Shown here: one piece after another, positions 34,867 through 43,814 of the stretch
How positions within the stretch are numbered: the stretch's first letter is position 1
Layout: every line of letters starts with the position of its first letter
Assembly: GCA_022361255.1 (NCBI GenBank)
Contig: JAKSBG010000091.1
Coordinates: 1-43,814 of the forward strand
Length of the DNA: 43,814 bases
Reading direction: 5' to 3'
DNA from: Verrucomicrobiales bacterium
GTDB lineage: Bacteria; Verrucomicrobiota; Verrucomicrobiia; Verrucomicrobiales; DEV007
The notes under the pieces: model-generated
Databases searched by the model: none
What the model saw: the letters and a program-made list of their open reading frames with translations, nothing else
What the model was told of the DNA's origin: nothing
Program-made: the position numbers and the translations under genes

Positions 34867-36156
34867 GTGAGCAAGTCTTCCCGAGTTCCCCTTCCATTCC
34901 TTCCGATTGCGCTTGCCATCCTTCTCGCTTCGGTCGGAAATGCGCTTTCCGATCAGGAATCGGATTTCACTCCGCCGCAACCCTACGTCGCCCGCCTGGG
35001 CGATCCGCCCGACTGGTCACATCTCGATCCGTTCCAGCGAACGATCACGCGGGAGGAATTCACCTACCTTCTTCAACATTGCTATGCCCGCAGCCCGGAA
35101 GAATTCGCCGGACTGATCGAAATTGAAGAAGACCGCGCCCTGATCGTAAAACAGTCCAACTTCCCCGAGCGCGGATGGTATGACCTGCGGTTTCGCACGC
35201 AAAACCACCTACCGGCAGAGGCACCCAAATTCTGGAGGCGCCCCGTAGAATTGCCCGATCTTCCGGAGAATTCGACACGACCTCTCGAGGGACTCCGCAT
35301 CGCGGTCGACCCCGGACACATCGGCGGCCGCTGGGTAACCTGGGATGACCGGCATTTCCGCATTGGCAAGGACACCATCGAAGTCCGCGAAGGCGAAATG
35401 ACACTGAAAGTCGCGAAGATCCTGCAACGCGACCTCGCTCTGCTCGGCGCTACCGTTGTTTTGACCCGCGATACCAACAACCCGGTCACAAGCGAGCGGA
35501 TCGAAACACTTCAGGGGGAGGCCCGCGACTACCTGAAAAGCCGCAACCTCGTCCCGTCCTCCGGACTGCTTGCCAGCACGGCGAAGAAAATGTTCGCCAT
35601 CTCCAGCGAAATTCGCTCGCGCGGAGTGAAGGTAAATCAGGAGTTGCGTCCGGATCTGGCCCTCTGTCTGCACTTCAACGCATCACCATGGACCTCGCGA
35701 CGCCCCACATTTCGCAGTCCGAATCATCTTCACCTGCTCATCAATGGCTGCTACAGTGCCGGCGAAATCAAAGAGGACGACACCCGCTTCGAGATGGTCA
35801 TGCGAATCCTCCAGCGGGTTTATCACGAAGAACTGGCCATGGCCGATATCGTCGCAAAGACAATGGAGGCAGAAACCCGCCTCCCTGCATTTCACTACGA
35901 CGGGACAAATGGCATGGCGGTGAATGACAACGAATTTGTCTGGGCCCGGAACCTACTCGCCAATCGTGTTTTTTTCTGCCCGGTCCTCTTTTTCGAACCC
36001 TATTGCATGAACCACAAAGAGATTCACGCGCGGGTCCAGGAAGGCGAATATCCCAGACTGCGCGAGATCAACGGAGTCTATCGGAAGAACATTTATCAGG
36101 AGTATGCGGACGGAGTGACCGCAGGACTGGTGCGTTACTATCGGGAAAAGCGGTGA
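34867..36156 (+). CDS. N-acetylmuramoyl-L-alanine amidase (Amidase_3-like), secreted
   Basis: LRIAVDPGHIGGRWV, EVREGEMTLKVAKILQRDLALLGATVVLTRD, LCLHFNAS; likely GTG start at 34867 before the signal peptide VSKSSRVPLPFLPIALAILLASVGNALS. Confidence 0.82.
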   Translation: MSKSSRVPLPFLPIALAILLASVGNALSDQESDFTPPQPYVARLGDPPDWSHLDPFQRTITREEFTYLLQHCYARSPEEFAGLIEIEEDRALIVKQSNFPERGWYDLRFRTQNHLPAEAPKFWRRPVELPDLPENSTRPLEGLRIAVDPGHIGGRWVTWDDRHFRIGKDTIEVREGEMTLKVAKILQRDLALLGATVVLTRDTNNPVTSERIETLQGEARDYLKSRNLVPSSGLLASTAKKMFAISSEIRSRGVKVNQELRPDLALCLHFNASPWTSRRPTFRSPNHLHLLINGCYSAGEIKEDDTRFEMVMRILQRVYHEELAMADIVAKTMEAETRLPAFHYDGTNGMAVNDNEFVWARNLLANRVFFCPVLFFEPYCMNHKEIHARVQEGEYPRLREINGVYRKNIYQEYADGVTAGLVRYYREKR

Positions 36157-39100
36157 TCACCCCCGGTAAAACGAAGGCTCCACTCCGATCGAACCATTGA
36201 TCCGCGCGATATATGCGTCAGGATCGGCCTCGAAATCAGCGAGAGCCTCTTTCGTTTTCTCAAGGCGGTCGCCCAGGTCTAATCGTTCAGCCTCCAGCGC
36301 GTAACTCGATTTTTCGAGAAACTGCTCGAGGCAGCGGATGTGATCTTTCATCATCCGGATCCGTAGATCCTTCTTCGCGGTGAGACGCTCCTGATACCAG
36401 TCGCTCGCAAGAACCTTCTCCCGGTCAAACAACTCACGGACTTCAGGGTCGTGAATCGTTTTTCCTTCGTACTCGCCGTGAGCCATGATGCTGAGAAGCG
36501 CTTTCAGCGGGGGAATGGCCAATTCGATGCCCCCATCCTCAAAATACGCTTTGGCGACACGCTGCTGCGTTTCCGTAATGTTCTTAATGCCATCGACAAA
36601 CTGATCGTGGTCCTGCAATTCCGGACGCAGCATCTCCTCTTTGAAAACCTTGCCCGGCTCGGAAAACACTCGACCGAAAAACATTTCGACAAACTTCGAT
36701 GTGATGCGATACCCGAGGCGGCTTCCATATATGGTCTCGCAATCATTTTCGAAGTCATTGATCGCTTCGAGATAATTGTTTTCAATCAGCCATTTCGGAT
36801 CGCGTTCGGTAAGGAACATACGGCTCCATACTTCCGGAACGACGAGACTGATGTCGTGATCAAAACGATACTTCGGCCCGATGTATCCGGCCGCTGTGCT
36901 GAATCCTTCGTATCCGGTCATCAGGTAACTGAGCAGCGCCGCATTCAGATCGACAACCGGCAACAGAGCATTAAACGGACCTTTCGTCAGCGCCCCCTCC
37001 GAACCGGCACCGGTCGTTGACGGCGACTTACCGGTCAGACTCGCGATGAAGTCCATAAACAACTCCGGAAGCTCCTGATAATGAATCGGCCCGAACACCG
37101 CAAGCGGTCGGATTCCCGCTTCGGGGTCCCCGGGGTTGTTTCGACGTCCCGGCAAAACAGCATGTACCGGATTGTAAACCGGATCACTTGCATCAAGACG
37201 ACGGTATAACCTGGAACCGATATCAGCGAGGTATTCAGATCCGGGGTCTTCCAAATCGGGACGGTTTTGCAGGTAACGCGGATTTTCACTCGGCTTCCCG
37301 TCGACGATTCGCGGGTGCGCCGAACTGATAACATAGTCGGGACCATTCATGTCCTTCACGTATCCTTTCAGCGTTTTTCGCATCGGCTTCGTGAATTGCT
37401 CAAACCGGATCGCGTCCTCGACAATCGCTTCGCCTTCCGCACGCGTTTTCGGCTCGTAGTTGGAGAAGAAATTCCCCCCCTTGGAAAAATCGATTTCCGT
37501 CTGCTTGTCATACCCGCGATGAATTGCCTCATCAGGACGCTGGAACAGGCGATATTCGCAGTTATCGGCAAATTTGTAGGCAGGGAATCGCACATCGGGA
37601 TGGAGGAACCGCTCATCAAGATCGCCTGCCGGTACCGTCACAGATGCCGTGATGTCATCTTCGCGCTGCAACTTTGTCGCCGGGGAAAAGTCTTTCCGGA
37701 GACCGAACATCCGCCATGAGCCGTCGACATCGTACCCGACGCGAAGGTACCCGGTCATAACGCGGTTGAGCTGGTATTTCAGCATCACTCCCGCCTCGCC
37801 GTCGATACCGTCGACCCGAAAGCGTGAACGCCAGTCATCGCCCCAGGACGGCTTCCAGTATCGCTTCAAGGTGAGAATAAAATCGCGAACCGACCGGGGA
37901 ATCGTCGCGATAAATTTATTGTATTCATCGGTGAATGCCTCGCTGTGAGTAAAAAGCCTCATCGTCGAACCGAGGGATCGCTCCGGATCGAGAATTCCAC
38001 GGCTTGGCTTGCCCGGCTCATTCGGATTCTTGAACCGGTCGCCATAGTCGCGCTGCAACAATTGCTCGACCAGAAACATATCCTGTTCGAAACGCGGCAT
38101 AATGACCGGACCTTCCTCCATCGCGTCCGAGAGCGATTTGGAAATCTCAGATTTCCCTCCACCCGAGACCGTGCAGGGCTTGTGGCAGAAAGTTCCCTCT
38201 GCATTTGTTCCGACGAGGCACCAGCGTTGTCCCGCCGACGGCTTTCGCATTTCCACTTTATAACCGGATGGAAGCACGTAGGTCCTGTCCGGTTGCAAGG
38301 GGATACTTTTTTCCTCCCCGTCCCTTGTCCAGGTGACATTCTGATTTCGCAGAGAAATACGCGCGTCCTCAGGAATGTAGAAAATGGAGGGCCACTGCCG
38401 GTCGACACCGTACCCTTCCGGCTGCATATCCATCCGTTCGCCATAGCGCTCAACGACCTCGTCCAGAGTGTGATCCACCTGCTGCCGAAAGTCGCTCAGC
38501 GAAAAGGATTCTCCCAGATCGAAAGAGGGAAAAACGAGCGCGCCTCCTGCGTGTTCCTCTTCTGCAAGGCCATACAGATTGGCAGCATAGCTGATCTGCG
38601 TCTTCACCTCCTTTTTGCAGTAGCCAAAGTAGTTGTCCGCAATCAGCGTAACAACGACGCCTTTCTCATCACGGGCCGTCAACTTGAAGGCGGAACCATT
38701 GTTGTAGAGCTCGTCCTCCGATTCCCAGCACATGCCATGCTCCTTCTGCCGATCCGTCGCTTCTGAGATATGCGGCAGTCCGACATCTTTTTTCTTCATC
38801 GTAGTGAGATGCGGAGCGAGAATCACGCACCCCGTGTGACCAGTCCAGTGAACCACATCGAGACGGGCGTCATTCTCGGGCAGAAAGGGGTCGCCGGCGT
38901 TGCCGAAAATCGATTCTACAAAATCGAGATTGCTGACGAGATTACCCGGAGCAAAGAAGCGGGTTTCCATCGTTTTCTTCTCCCAAACCCCGGGAACTTC
39001 CGGACTCACCATCGGACGCAGCATCAGGGAAACGAATGCCTTCACCGGTTCCTCCTGCTCGCTCGTGAACGGAATCACCATCAGTTCTTCCGGAGGATTC

Positions 39101-39648
39101 AGGGCCGCCTTCAGCATGTGGGCAAAAGTCTTTCTCGGCACCGCAAGCTTGTCCGCCGCAATTGGCAATCCATCTTCCGCTACGTGAAATACCCCTTTCG
39201 TTGTACGACGGTCCTTCGCCGGATTATGACAAACACCCTGCCAGGTCCGGTAACTGGACACAATGTCCGACTGGAATCTGTCTCCCTCGGCCGGTAGAGA
39301 AAGCAATCTCGCAAGACCGTGGCGCTCGAGGAAAAGCGGTTTCGGAAGCAAATCATCCCCCTCCGCAAAGACGTCCGTTCCCTCGAGGTAGCCGGTAAGC
39401 CACTCACAGATATGATTGTCCACCGGAGCACGCTGATCTTCCAACTGACGAAGGCGCTCCTGAAAATTGAGAATCAGTGAGCGCGCCATCTCGAGAAAAG
39501 GAAAGTCCTCCTCCGCCCCGACGATCGGGAACCCCCGCGCCGCCAGTTTCAAATTGATATAATCACGAGCTGACTGATCAGCTCCCGCGCCCGGTTTCGG
39601 AGCTTCGCCGTTGAAGCCAATGCGATCTTCGAGAGGGTGTTTTGTCAT
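36157..39648 (-). CDS. Large 1163-aa protein, candidate PPi-type phosphoenolpyruvate carboxykinase
   Basis: Size and motifs (VTLIADNYFGYCKKEVKTQISYAANLYGLAEEEHAGGALVFPSFDLG; KPCTVSGGGKSEISKSL) match my recollection of the ~1150-aa PPi-PEPCK family; not verified by search. Confidence 0.55.
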   Translation of the reverse strand: MTKHPLEDRIGFNGEAPKPGAGADQSARDYINLKLAARGFPIVGAEEDFPFLEMARSLILNFQERLRQLEDQRAPVDNHICEWLTGYLEGTDVFAEGDDLLPKPLFLERHGLARLLSLPAEGDRFQSDIVSSYRTWQGVCHNPAKDRRTTKGVFHVAEDGLPIAADKLAVPRKTFAHMLKAALNPPEELMVIPFTSEQEEPVKAFVSLMLRPMVSPEVPGVWEKKTMETRFFAPGNLVSNLDFVESIFGNAGDPFLPENDARLDVVHWTGHTGCVILAPHLTTMKKKDVGLPHISEATDRQKEHGMCWESEDELYNNGSAFKLTARDEKGVVVTLIADNYFGYCKKEVKTQISYAANLYGLAEEEHAGGALVFPSFDLGESFSLSDFRQQVDHTLDEVVERYGERMDMQPEGYGVDRQWPSIFYIPEDARISLRNQNVTWTRDGEEKSIPLQPDRTYVLPSGYKVEMRKPSAGQRWCLVGTNAEGTFCHKPCTVSGGGKSEISKSLSDAMEEGPVIMPRFEQDMFLVEQLLQRDYGDRFKNPNEPGKPSRGILDPERSLGSTMRLFTHSEAFTDEYNKFIATIPRSVRDFILTLKRYWKPSWGDDWRSRFRVDGIDGEAGVMLKYQLNRVMTGYLRVGYDVDGSWRMFGLRKDFSPATKLQREDDITASVTVPAGDLDERFLHPDVRFPAYKFADNCEYRLFQRPDEAIHRGYDKQTEIDFSKGGNFFSNYEPKTRAEGEAIVEDAIRFEQFTKPMRKTLKGYVKDMNGPDYVISSAHPRIVDGKPSENPRYLQNRPDLEDPGSEYLADIGSRLYRRLDASDPVYNPVHAVLPGRRNNPGDPEAGIRPLAVFGPIHYQELPELFMDFIASLTGKSPSTTGAGSEGALTKGPFNALLPVVDLNAALLSYLMTGYEGFSTAAGYIGPKYRFDHDISLVVPEVWSRMFLTERDPKWLIENNYLEAINDFENDCETIYGSRLGYRITSKFVEMFFGRVFSEPGKVFKEEMLRPELQDHDQFVDGIKNITETQQRVAKAYFEDGGIELAIPPLKALLSIMAHGEYEGKTIHDPEVRELFDREKVLASDWYQERLTAKKDLRIRMMKDHIRCLEQFLEKSSYALEAERLDLGDRLEKTKEALADFEADPDAYIARINGSIGVEPSFYRG

Positions 39649-39737
39649 AAGGTTGATAGCTTAGAACTACGGCCGTTCACAGACGCAGTTCCCGTGCCAC
39701 CACTCCTACGAAAAACCACCTACTGGCCAAACAGTTT

Positions 39738-39766
39738 TTGAAACAATTCTGGCGCTTTTGTATACA
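39738..39766 (+). promoter_or_regulatory. Candidate sigma70-like promoter upstream of queD-like gene
   Basis: TTGAAA (39738-39743) - 17 nt - TATACA (39761-39766). Confidence 0.6.
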
Positions 39767-39847
39767 AACAGGGCTGCACGTATCAGATTCCTATCCGGAT
39801 CCTCCTTGCGTTATCCATTGAGACGTCGCAACTTCGCCACCCATCCT

Positions 39848-40303
39848 ATGCCCTACCGAATCTGCAGACTCTTCGAAATCGAGAACGGCCACATGCTGAG
39901 CAAGCATCCTGACAAATGCCAGTTTCCTCACGGTCATTCGCGCAAAGTCGAATGTGTCCTCGAAGCACCTGATCTCGACGAACGCGAAATGGTCTGCGAT
40001 TTTAAAGTGCTGAAGCTGATCCTGAATGACTACCTCGACCGCTTTGACCATGCCATGTGCATGAACACCGACGATCCGGCCTACGGGGAATTCAAAAAAC
40101 GCTACGGCGACCGCGTCATCGGATACGAATCGCAGGATCCCACCACCGAAGTGTTGGCCCGGCAATTTTACGACCACCTCGTGAGGTCGCTGGAGGCCTA
40201 CCGCACGGACGGAGACGAAGAATTCCCACTGCGGGATTCAGTGAAAGTGGTGTCTGTGAAAGTCTGGGAGACGTCCAGTTCCTGGGCGGAGTATGGGGAA
40301 TAG
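39848..40303 (+). CDS. queD: 6-carboxytetrahydropterin synthase/PTPS family protein
   Basis: FEIENGHMLSKHPDKCQFPHGHSRKVECVLE (zinc His motif HGH), DFKVLKLILNDYLDRFDHAMCMN, PTTEVLARQFYDHL, VSVKVWETSSSWAEY. Confidence 0.86.
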   Translation: MPYRICRLFEIENGHMLSKHPDKCQFPHGHSRKVECVLEAPDLDEREMVCDFKVLKLILNDYLDRFDHAMCMNTDDPAYGEFKKRYGDRVIGYESQDPTTEVLARQFYDHLVRSLEAYRTDGDEEFPLRDSVKVVSVKVWETSSSWAEYGE

Positions 40304-40312
40304 CAAAACGAC

Positions 40313-40657
40313 ATGAGAGATCCTGTCGTCTATTTCGCATTTCTAACTCTGCTGCTCAGCCTGCAACTTTTCATCTGGCTTGTAGCCCGACACGTCTCGG
40401 ATGTTCCCTGGTGGAACACATTCGGAATCACCTTCGTAGTCCTCACGGGGACTCTTATCGGCACCTACGTGTCCTTTTCATTCGCAAACGTGATCGCAAC
40501 CTACCTTGCCTGCGGTTTCATCGTTTGGCTCGTCGCCGGCTGGCTCTATGAAATGGAAATTTGGCAACGGGCAATCGTCTCCGCATTCTCTCCGGCACTC
40601 GGTTGGGGAGCATTGATCGGGGCGTCCTACTTCGTTCCAAAGATATTTGGCTGGTAG
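40313..40657 (+). CDS. Small hypothetical integral membrane protein
   Basis: 114 aa with about four hydrophobic segments (VVYFAFLTLLLSLQLFIWLVA..., TFVVLTGTLIGTYVSFSFA, YLACGFIVWLVAGWLY). Confidence 0.65.
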   Translation: MRDPVVYFAFLTLLLSLQLFIWLVARHVSDVPWWNTFGITFVVLTGTLIGTYVSFSFANVIATYLACGFIVWLVAGWLYEMEIWQRAIVSAFSPALGWGALIGASYFVPKIFGW

Positions 40658-40697
40658 GGAAGCACGGAAAGAACGCCGGGGAAAAAGCGGACCGCCC

Positions 40698-41399
40698 TCA
40701 CCTCACCCGGAATGTCATCCTGCCCGGACGATTGAGAAAAGCCTCCATCGCAGCGATTTCCGCTTCTGTGAAATCGCCGGTAATGGAAGCCCCGGTCGAG
40801 AACGGCTCGCGAACTACCGGAGCCGAAATCACCTCTTCTCCGACAATGATTGCGATGCGCTCATTTACGAGTCGCTTGGTAAACTTCCCCATTTCGTCCG
40901 CCGCCTCCGGCGTAAAATTCACGGAAAGGGCCCAGCCACCAGCTCCGGAAAACCGTTCTGCTGAGGCAATCGCGCGCTCATCGAAATACGGATCCTTCTC
41001 AACCAGGATGGAACTCTGCGATGGATCGCGGAAACCCATCCAGTGCCAACCTTCGGGAATATCGGCGCTCTCCGGATCAAACGTAGCGGACTCGCGGTGA
41101 ACTTCCGCAAAAATCACTCCGCCGCTTTCTCTGCAATTCGACAAGAACAATTTTGCGTCCTCCACGCGAGTCGCGGGGACTTCAGCAGAGAGAAGGGTCG
41201 GCGTCGTAAAACGAATCTTCACGTTGCGCTCCGGAACACTCAAATTCGCAGAGAGTGATTCGTGGAACCAGCTCACGATCTCCTCCTGCTCCGCTCCATT
41301 TGCATCGATTTCGATGTCAAACCCTGCGAGCGGAACCAACGGCCCCTTTGAGCAACCAACAAGGAGCAGCAGGATCGAAAAAATCCCGGCCCACCTCAT
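40698..41399 (-). CDS. Lipoprotein with SecD P1-head-like domain
   Basis: Lipobox ILLLLVGCSKG; C-terminal WALSVNFTPEAADEMGKFTKRLVNERIAIIVGEEVISAPVVREPFSTGASITGDFTEAEIAAMEAFLNRP resembles the SecD periplasmic region. Confidence 0.7.
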   Translation of the reverse strand: MRWAGIFSILLLLVGCSKGPLVPLAGFDIEIDANGAEQEEIVSWFHESLSANLSVPERNVKIRFTTPTLLSAEVPATRVEDAKLFLSNCRESGGVIFAEVHRESATFDPESADIPEGWHWMGFRDPSQSSILVEKDPYFDERAIASAERFSGAGGWALSVNFTPEAADEMGKFTKRLVNERIAIIVGEEVISAPVVREPFSTGASITGDFTEAEIAAMEAFLNRPGRMTFRVR

Positions 41400-42007
41400 C
41401 CCAGATCCTCCCGGGCCTGAAGAAATTCGTTTTTCAAAGCGGCATAATCTGTCGCCACCGGAAACTGCGGGAATTCGTCGATTACGTTCTGCGGCGGGCA
41501 GAAGAGGATGCCACGATCCGCCTCTCCCAGCATCGTTGTGTCGTTGTAGGAATCACCGGCCGCAATAACCTGGAAGTTCAGCTCGTGAAACCGCTTCACC
41601 GCTTCCCGTTTCTGATCCGGCATGCGGAGACGGTACTCATTCACATTCCCCTCTTCATCAATTCCCAGCTTATGGCAAAAGAGCGTCGGGAAATCGAGCT
41701 GACGCATCAATGGCTTCGCAAATTCGTAGAAGGTGTCGGATAAAATGATGACCTGAAATTCCGACTTCAACCAGTCGAGGAAATCCTTCGCTCCATCGAG
41801 CGGGCCGAGACTGTCGATGACCTCCTCGATGTCCTGTATCTTCAAATTGTTCTCTTTCAAAATACGGAGGCGCTGCGTCATCAGCACGTCGTAATCCGGA
41901 ATGTCACGCGTCGTAGCGAGCAATTCATCGATGCCCGTTTTCTGGGCAAAGTTAATCCAGATTTCCGGGATGAGGACTCCTTCGAGGTCGAGACAGGCGA
42001 GTTGCAC
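41396..42007 (-). CDS. thrH: Bifunctional phosphoserine phosphatase/homoserine phosphotransferase ThrH (HAD family)
   Basis: VQLACLDLEGVLIPEIWINFAQKTGIDELLATTRDIPDYDVLMTQRLRILKENNL, VIAAGDSYNDTTMLGEADRGILFCPP; likely GTG start at 42007. Confidence 0.9.
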   Translation of the reverse strand: MQLACLDLEGVLIPEIWINFAQKTGIDELLATTRDIPDYDVLMTQRLRILKENNLKIQDIEEVIDSLGPLDGAKDFLDWLKSEFQVIILSDTFYEFAKPLMRQLDFPTLFCHKLGIDEEGNVNEYRLRMPDQKREAVKRFHELNFQVIAAGDSYNDTTMLGEADRGILFCPPQNVIDEFPQFPVATDYAALKNEFLQAREDLG

Positions 42008-42083
42008 GATGTGAGTTGGTTGAAGTTCGAAAGTATCCGTCCGCCAAGGCCACAGAATTTTCAATCGGATTTGTTGGTGAGTT

Positions 42084-42136
42084 AACCCTGTCCACTCCGC
42101 CACGGTACCCTGTTGAGCCCTGAACTGAACCCTCTT
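42084..42136 (-). repeat. 22-bp-phased AACAGGGTT triplet, cluster 4
   Basis: Plus-strand AACCCTGTC at 42084, TACCCTGTT at 42106, AACCCTCTT at 42128 (one base degenerate); spacing 22/22. Confidence 0.75.
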
Positions 42137-42264
42137 TCCTGCGCCCCTTTCCCGTTTTCTGCTGCTGTGGCTCCATCTGGAATTCTCAGGAAAAAGAAAA
42201 GGATGAAGATAGGGAAAAGGAGTCGTTGCATTCCCCCTACTCTCATCCGTTGATAACCATCTCT

Positions 42265-43011
42265 ATGTCCACCGATTCCCCCAAAGTCCTCGGAGTGATC
42301 CCGGCCCGCTGGGGCTCCACTCGCTTTCCCGGCAAGCCGCTCCACCCCATTGCGGACAAGCCGCTGATACAACATGTCTGGGACCGCTGCCTCGGCTGCA
42401 AAAATCTGGCGCACCTCACCGTCGCAACGGACGATGAACGGATCGCCGATGCCGTTCGCGAATTCGGAGGCCACGTCACGATGACGCGGGACGATCACCC
42501 GTCCGGAACAGATCGTGCAGCAGAAGTCGCCGAAGCCTTTCCGGAAATGAGTCACATCATTAACATCCAGGGCGATGAGCCTCTCATTGATACCGGCCTC
42601 ATTGATCGCCTCGCCGGAGACCTTCTCGCCCAACCCGGTCTGCCAATGATCACTGCAGCGAACCCGCTCCTTCCCGATCACCCCGACCTCGCTGACCCGA
42701 ACGTCGTCAAGGTCACCATCGATGCCAACGGGAACGCACTCTATTTCTCCCGCAGCGTCATTCCGCACCCGCGAAATGTACCGGAAGGCCTTATGTATTT
42801 TCGGCACAAAGGTATCTATGGTTTTCGTCGCGATTTCCTTTTCGACTTCGTCAATTGGGAACCCTCCCTACTCGAGCGGACCGAAGGCCTCGAACAACTC
42901 CGGGCGCTCGAAAATGGTGGGCGAATCCGTGTGGTTTTAACCGATGATGAGTCGCCCGGCGTTGACACGCCCGAGCAGGCAGCGATACTCGACCAACAGT
43001 TGCGCACATGA
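42265..43011 (+). CDS. kdsB: 3-deoxy-manno-octulosonate cytidylyltransferase
   Basis: [56 protein letters not shown]; start ATG at 42265. Confidence 0.95.
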   Translation: MSTDSPKVLGVIPARWGSTRFPGKPLHPIADKPLIQHVWDRCLGCKNLAHLTVATDDERIADAVREFGGHVTMTRDDHPSGTDRAAEVAEAFPEMSHIINIQGDEPLIDTGLIDRLAGDLLAQPGLPMITAANPLLPDHPDLADPNVVKVTIDANGNALYFSRSVIPHPRNVPEGLMYFRHKGIYGFRRDFLFDFVNWEPSLLERTEGLEQLRALENGGRIRVVLTDDESPGVDTPEQAAILDQQLRT

Positions 43012-43814
43012 AATATATTTTTGTTACAGGAGGAGTTGTCAGCTCTCTCGGAAAAGGCCTCGCAGCCGCCGCTCTCGGAACCCTACTCGAGCAGCGCGGG
43101 CTCAAAGTCCTGATGCAGAAATTCGACCCGTATCTCAATGTGGATCCGGGCACCATGAGTCCGTTCCAACACGGTGAGGTATACGTCCTCGATGACGGTG
43201 CAGAAACAGATCTCGATCTCGGTCACTATGAACGGTTTACGAGCGGAAAGCTTTCCCAGCTGAACAATCTTACCAGCGGTCAGGTCTACGAGAATGTAAT
43301 CAAGAAGGAAAGAAAGGGAGATTACCTCGGCGCCACCGTTCAGGTAATCCCCCACGTGACAGACGAGATCAAAAGGAGAATCTACGACGTCACCGATGTG
43401 ACCGATGCTGACGTGATTATCACTGAGATTGGAGGAACCACAGGCGACATCGAGGGACTTCCCTTTCTCGAAGCGCTCCGACAGTTCAACGACGAGGTAG
43501 GCCACGAAAACGTGGCTTTCATGCACGCCACTTTGATTCCCTACATCAAAGCAGCTGAGGAACTGAAAACGAAACCGACCCAGCAAAGCGTCGCGAAACT
43601 TCGGGAAATCGGTATCGCGCCTGACGTCATCATTTGCCGCTCCGAATACCCGATCGACAAAGAGCTGAAACGAAAGATCTCGATGTTTTGCAACATCAAA
43701 CCGAAAGCGGTCGTGCCCTTTGTCGATATCAAAGGCACCATCTACGAAGCTCCGCTCAAGCTTCACGATCAGAACCTCGATGAGATCATTTGCGAACGTC
43801 TCGGCCTCGAAACC
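43008..43814 (+). CDS. pyrG: CTP synthase, 3' end truncated by the window edge
   Basis: [77 protein letters not shown]; 4-bp overlap with kdsB; open to window end so absent from the ORF track. Confidence 0.97.
   Translation, partial: MKYIFVTGGVVSSLGKGLAAAALGTLLEQRGLKVLMQKFDPYLNVDPGTMSPFQHGEVYVLDDGAETDLDLGHYERFTSGKLSQLNNLTSGQVYENVIKKERKGDYLGATVQVIPHVTDEIKRRIYDVTDVTDADVIITEIGGTTGDIEGLPFLEALRQFNDEVGHENVAFMHATLIPYIKAAEELKTKPTQQSVAKLREIGIAPDVIICRSEYPIDKELKRKISMFCNIKPKAVVPFVDIKGTIYEAPLKLHDQNLDEIICERLGLET

Noticed and set aside
43083-43766. 227-aa minus-strand ORF
   Set aside because: Antisense to clearly coding pyrG.

Overview
The window is a dense, mostly housekeeping chromosomal segment. It is probably from a Verrucomicrobiota/PVC bacterium, judging by the DUF1501 + PSD1/planctomycete-type cytochrome c gene pair and general protein flavour; taxonomy is inference. 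Left to right it carries: a TPR + HExxH metallopeptidase-like gene running off the left edge (missing from the ORF track); a possibly frameshifted kinase-like gene; scpA-scpB-pheA; an ABC-F ATPase; a REP/BIME-like tandem array; a small secreted protein; a mannonate-dehydratase-like gene; a three-gene DUF1501/PSD1 cluster; polA; yjdM; and tsf-rpsB-rpoC-rpoB-rplL-rplJ-rplA-rplK-nusG-secE-tRNA-Trp-tuf-tRNA-Thr, all on the minus strand. Then come a YmdB-type phosphoesterase, an N-acetylmuramoyl-L-alanine amidase, a 1163-aa protein proposed as PPi-type PEP carboxykinase, a QueD/PTPS homologue, an orphan SecD-P1-head-like lipoprotein, thrH, kdsB, and the 5' part of pyrG (also missing from the ORF track). 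No phage, IS, CRISPR or defence system was recognised. The most unexpected signal is a short pseudo-palindromic motif (core AACAGGGTT, extended TCAACAGGGTTGA). It occurs in sets of exactly three with exact 22-bp phasing at four unrelated intergenic sites (about 9387, 18299, 31149 and 42084). Other signals worth checking are the ~104-bp REP-like tandem array, the structured rplL-rpoB intergenic region, the candidate PPi-PEPCK and the orphan SecD-like lipoprotein.
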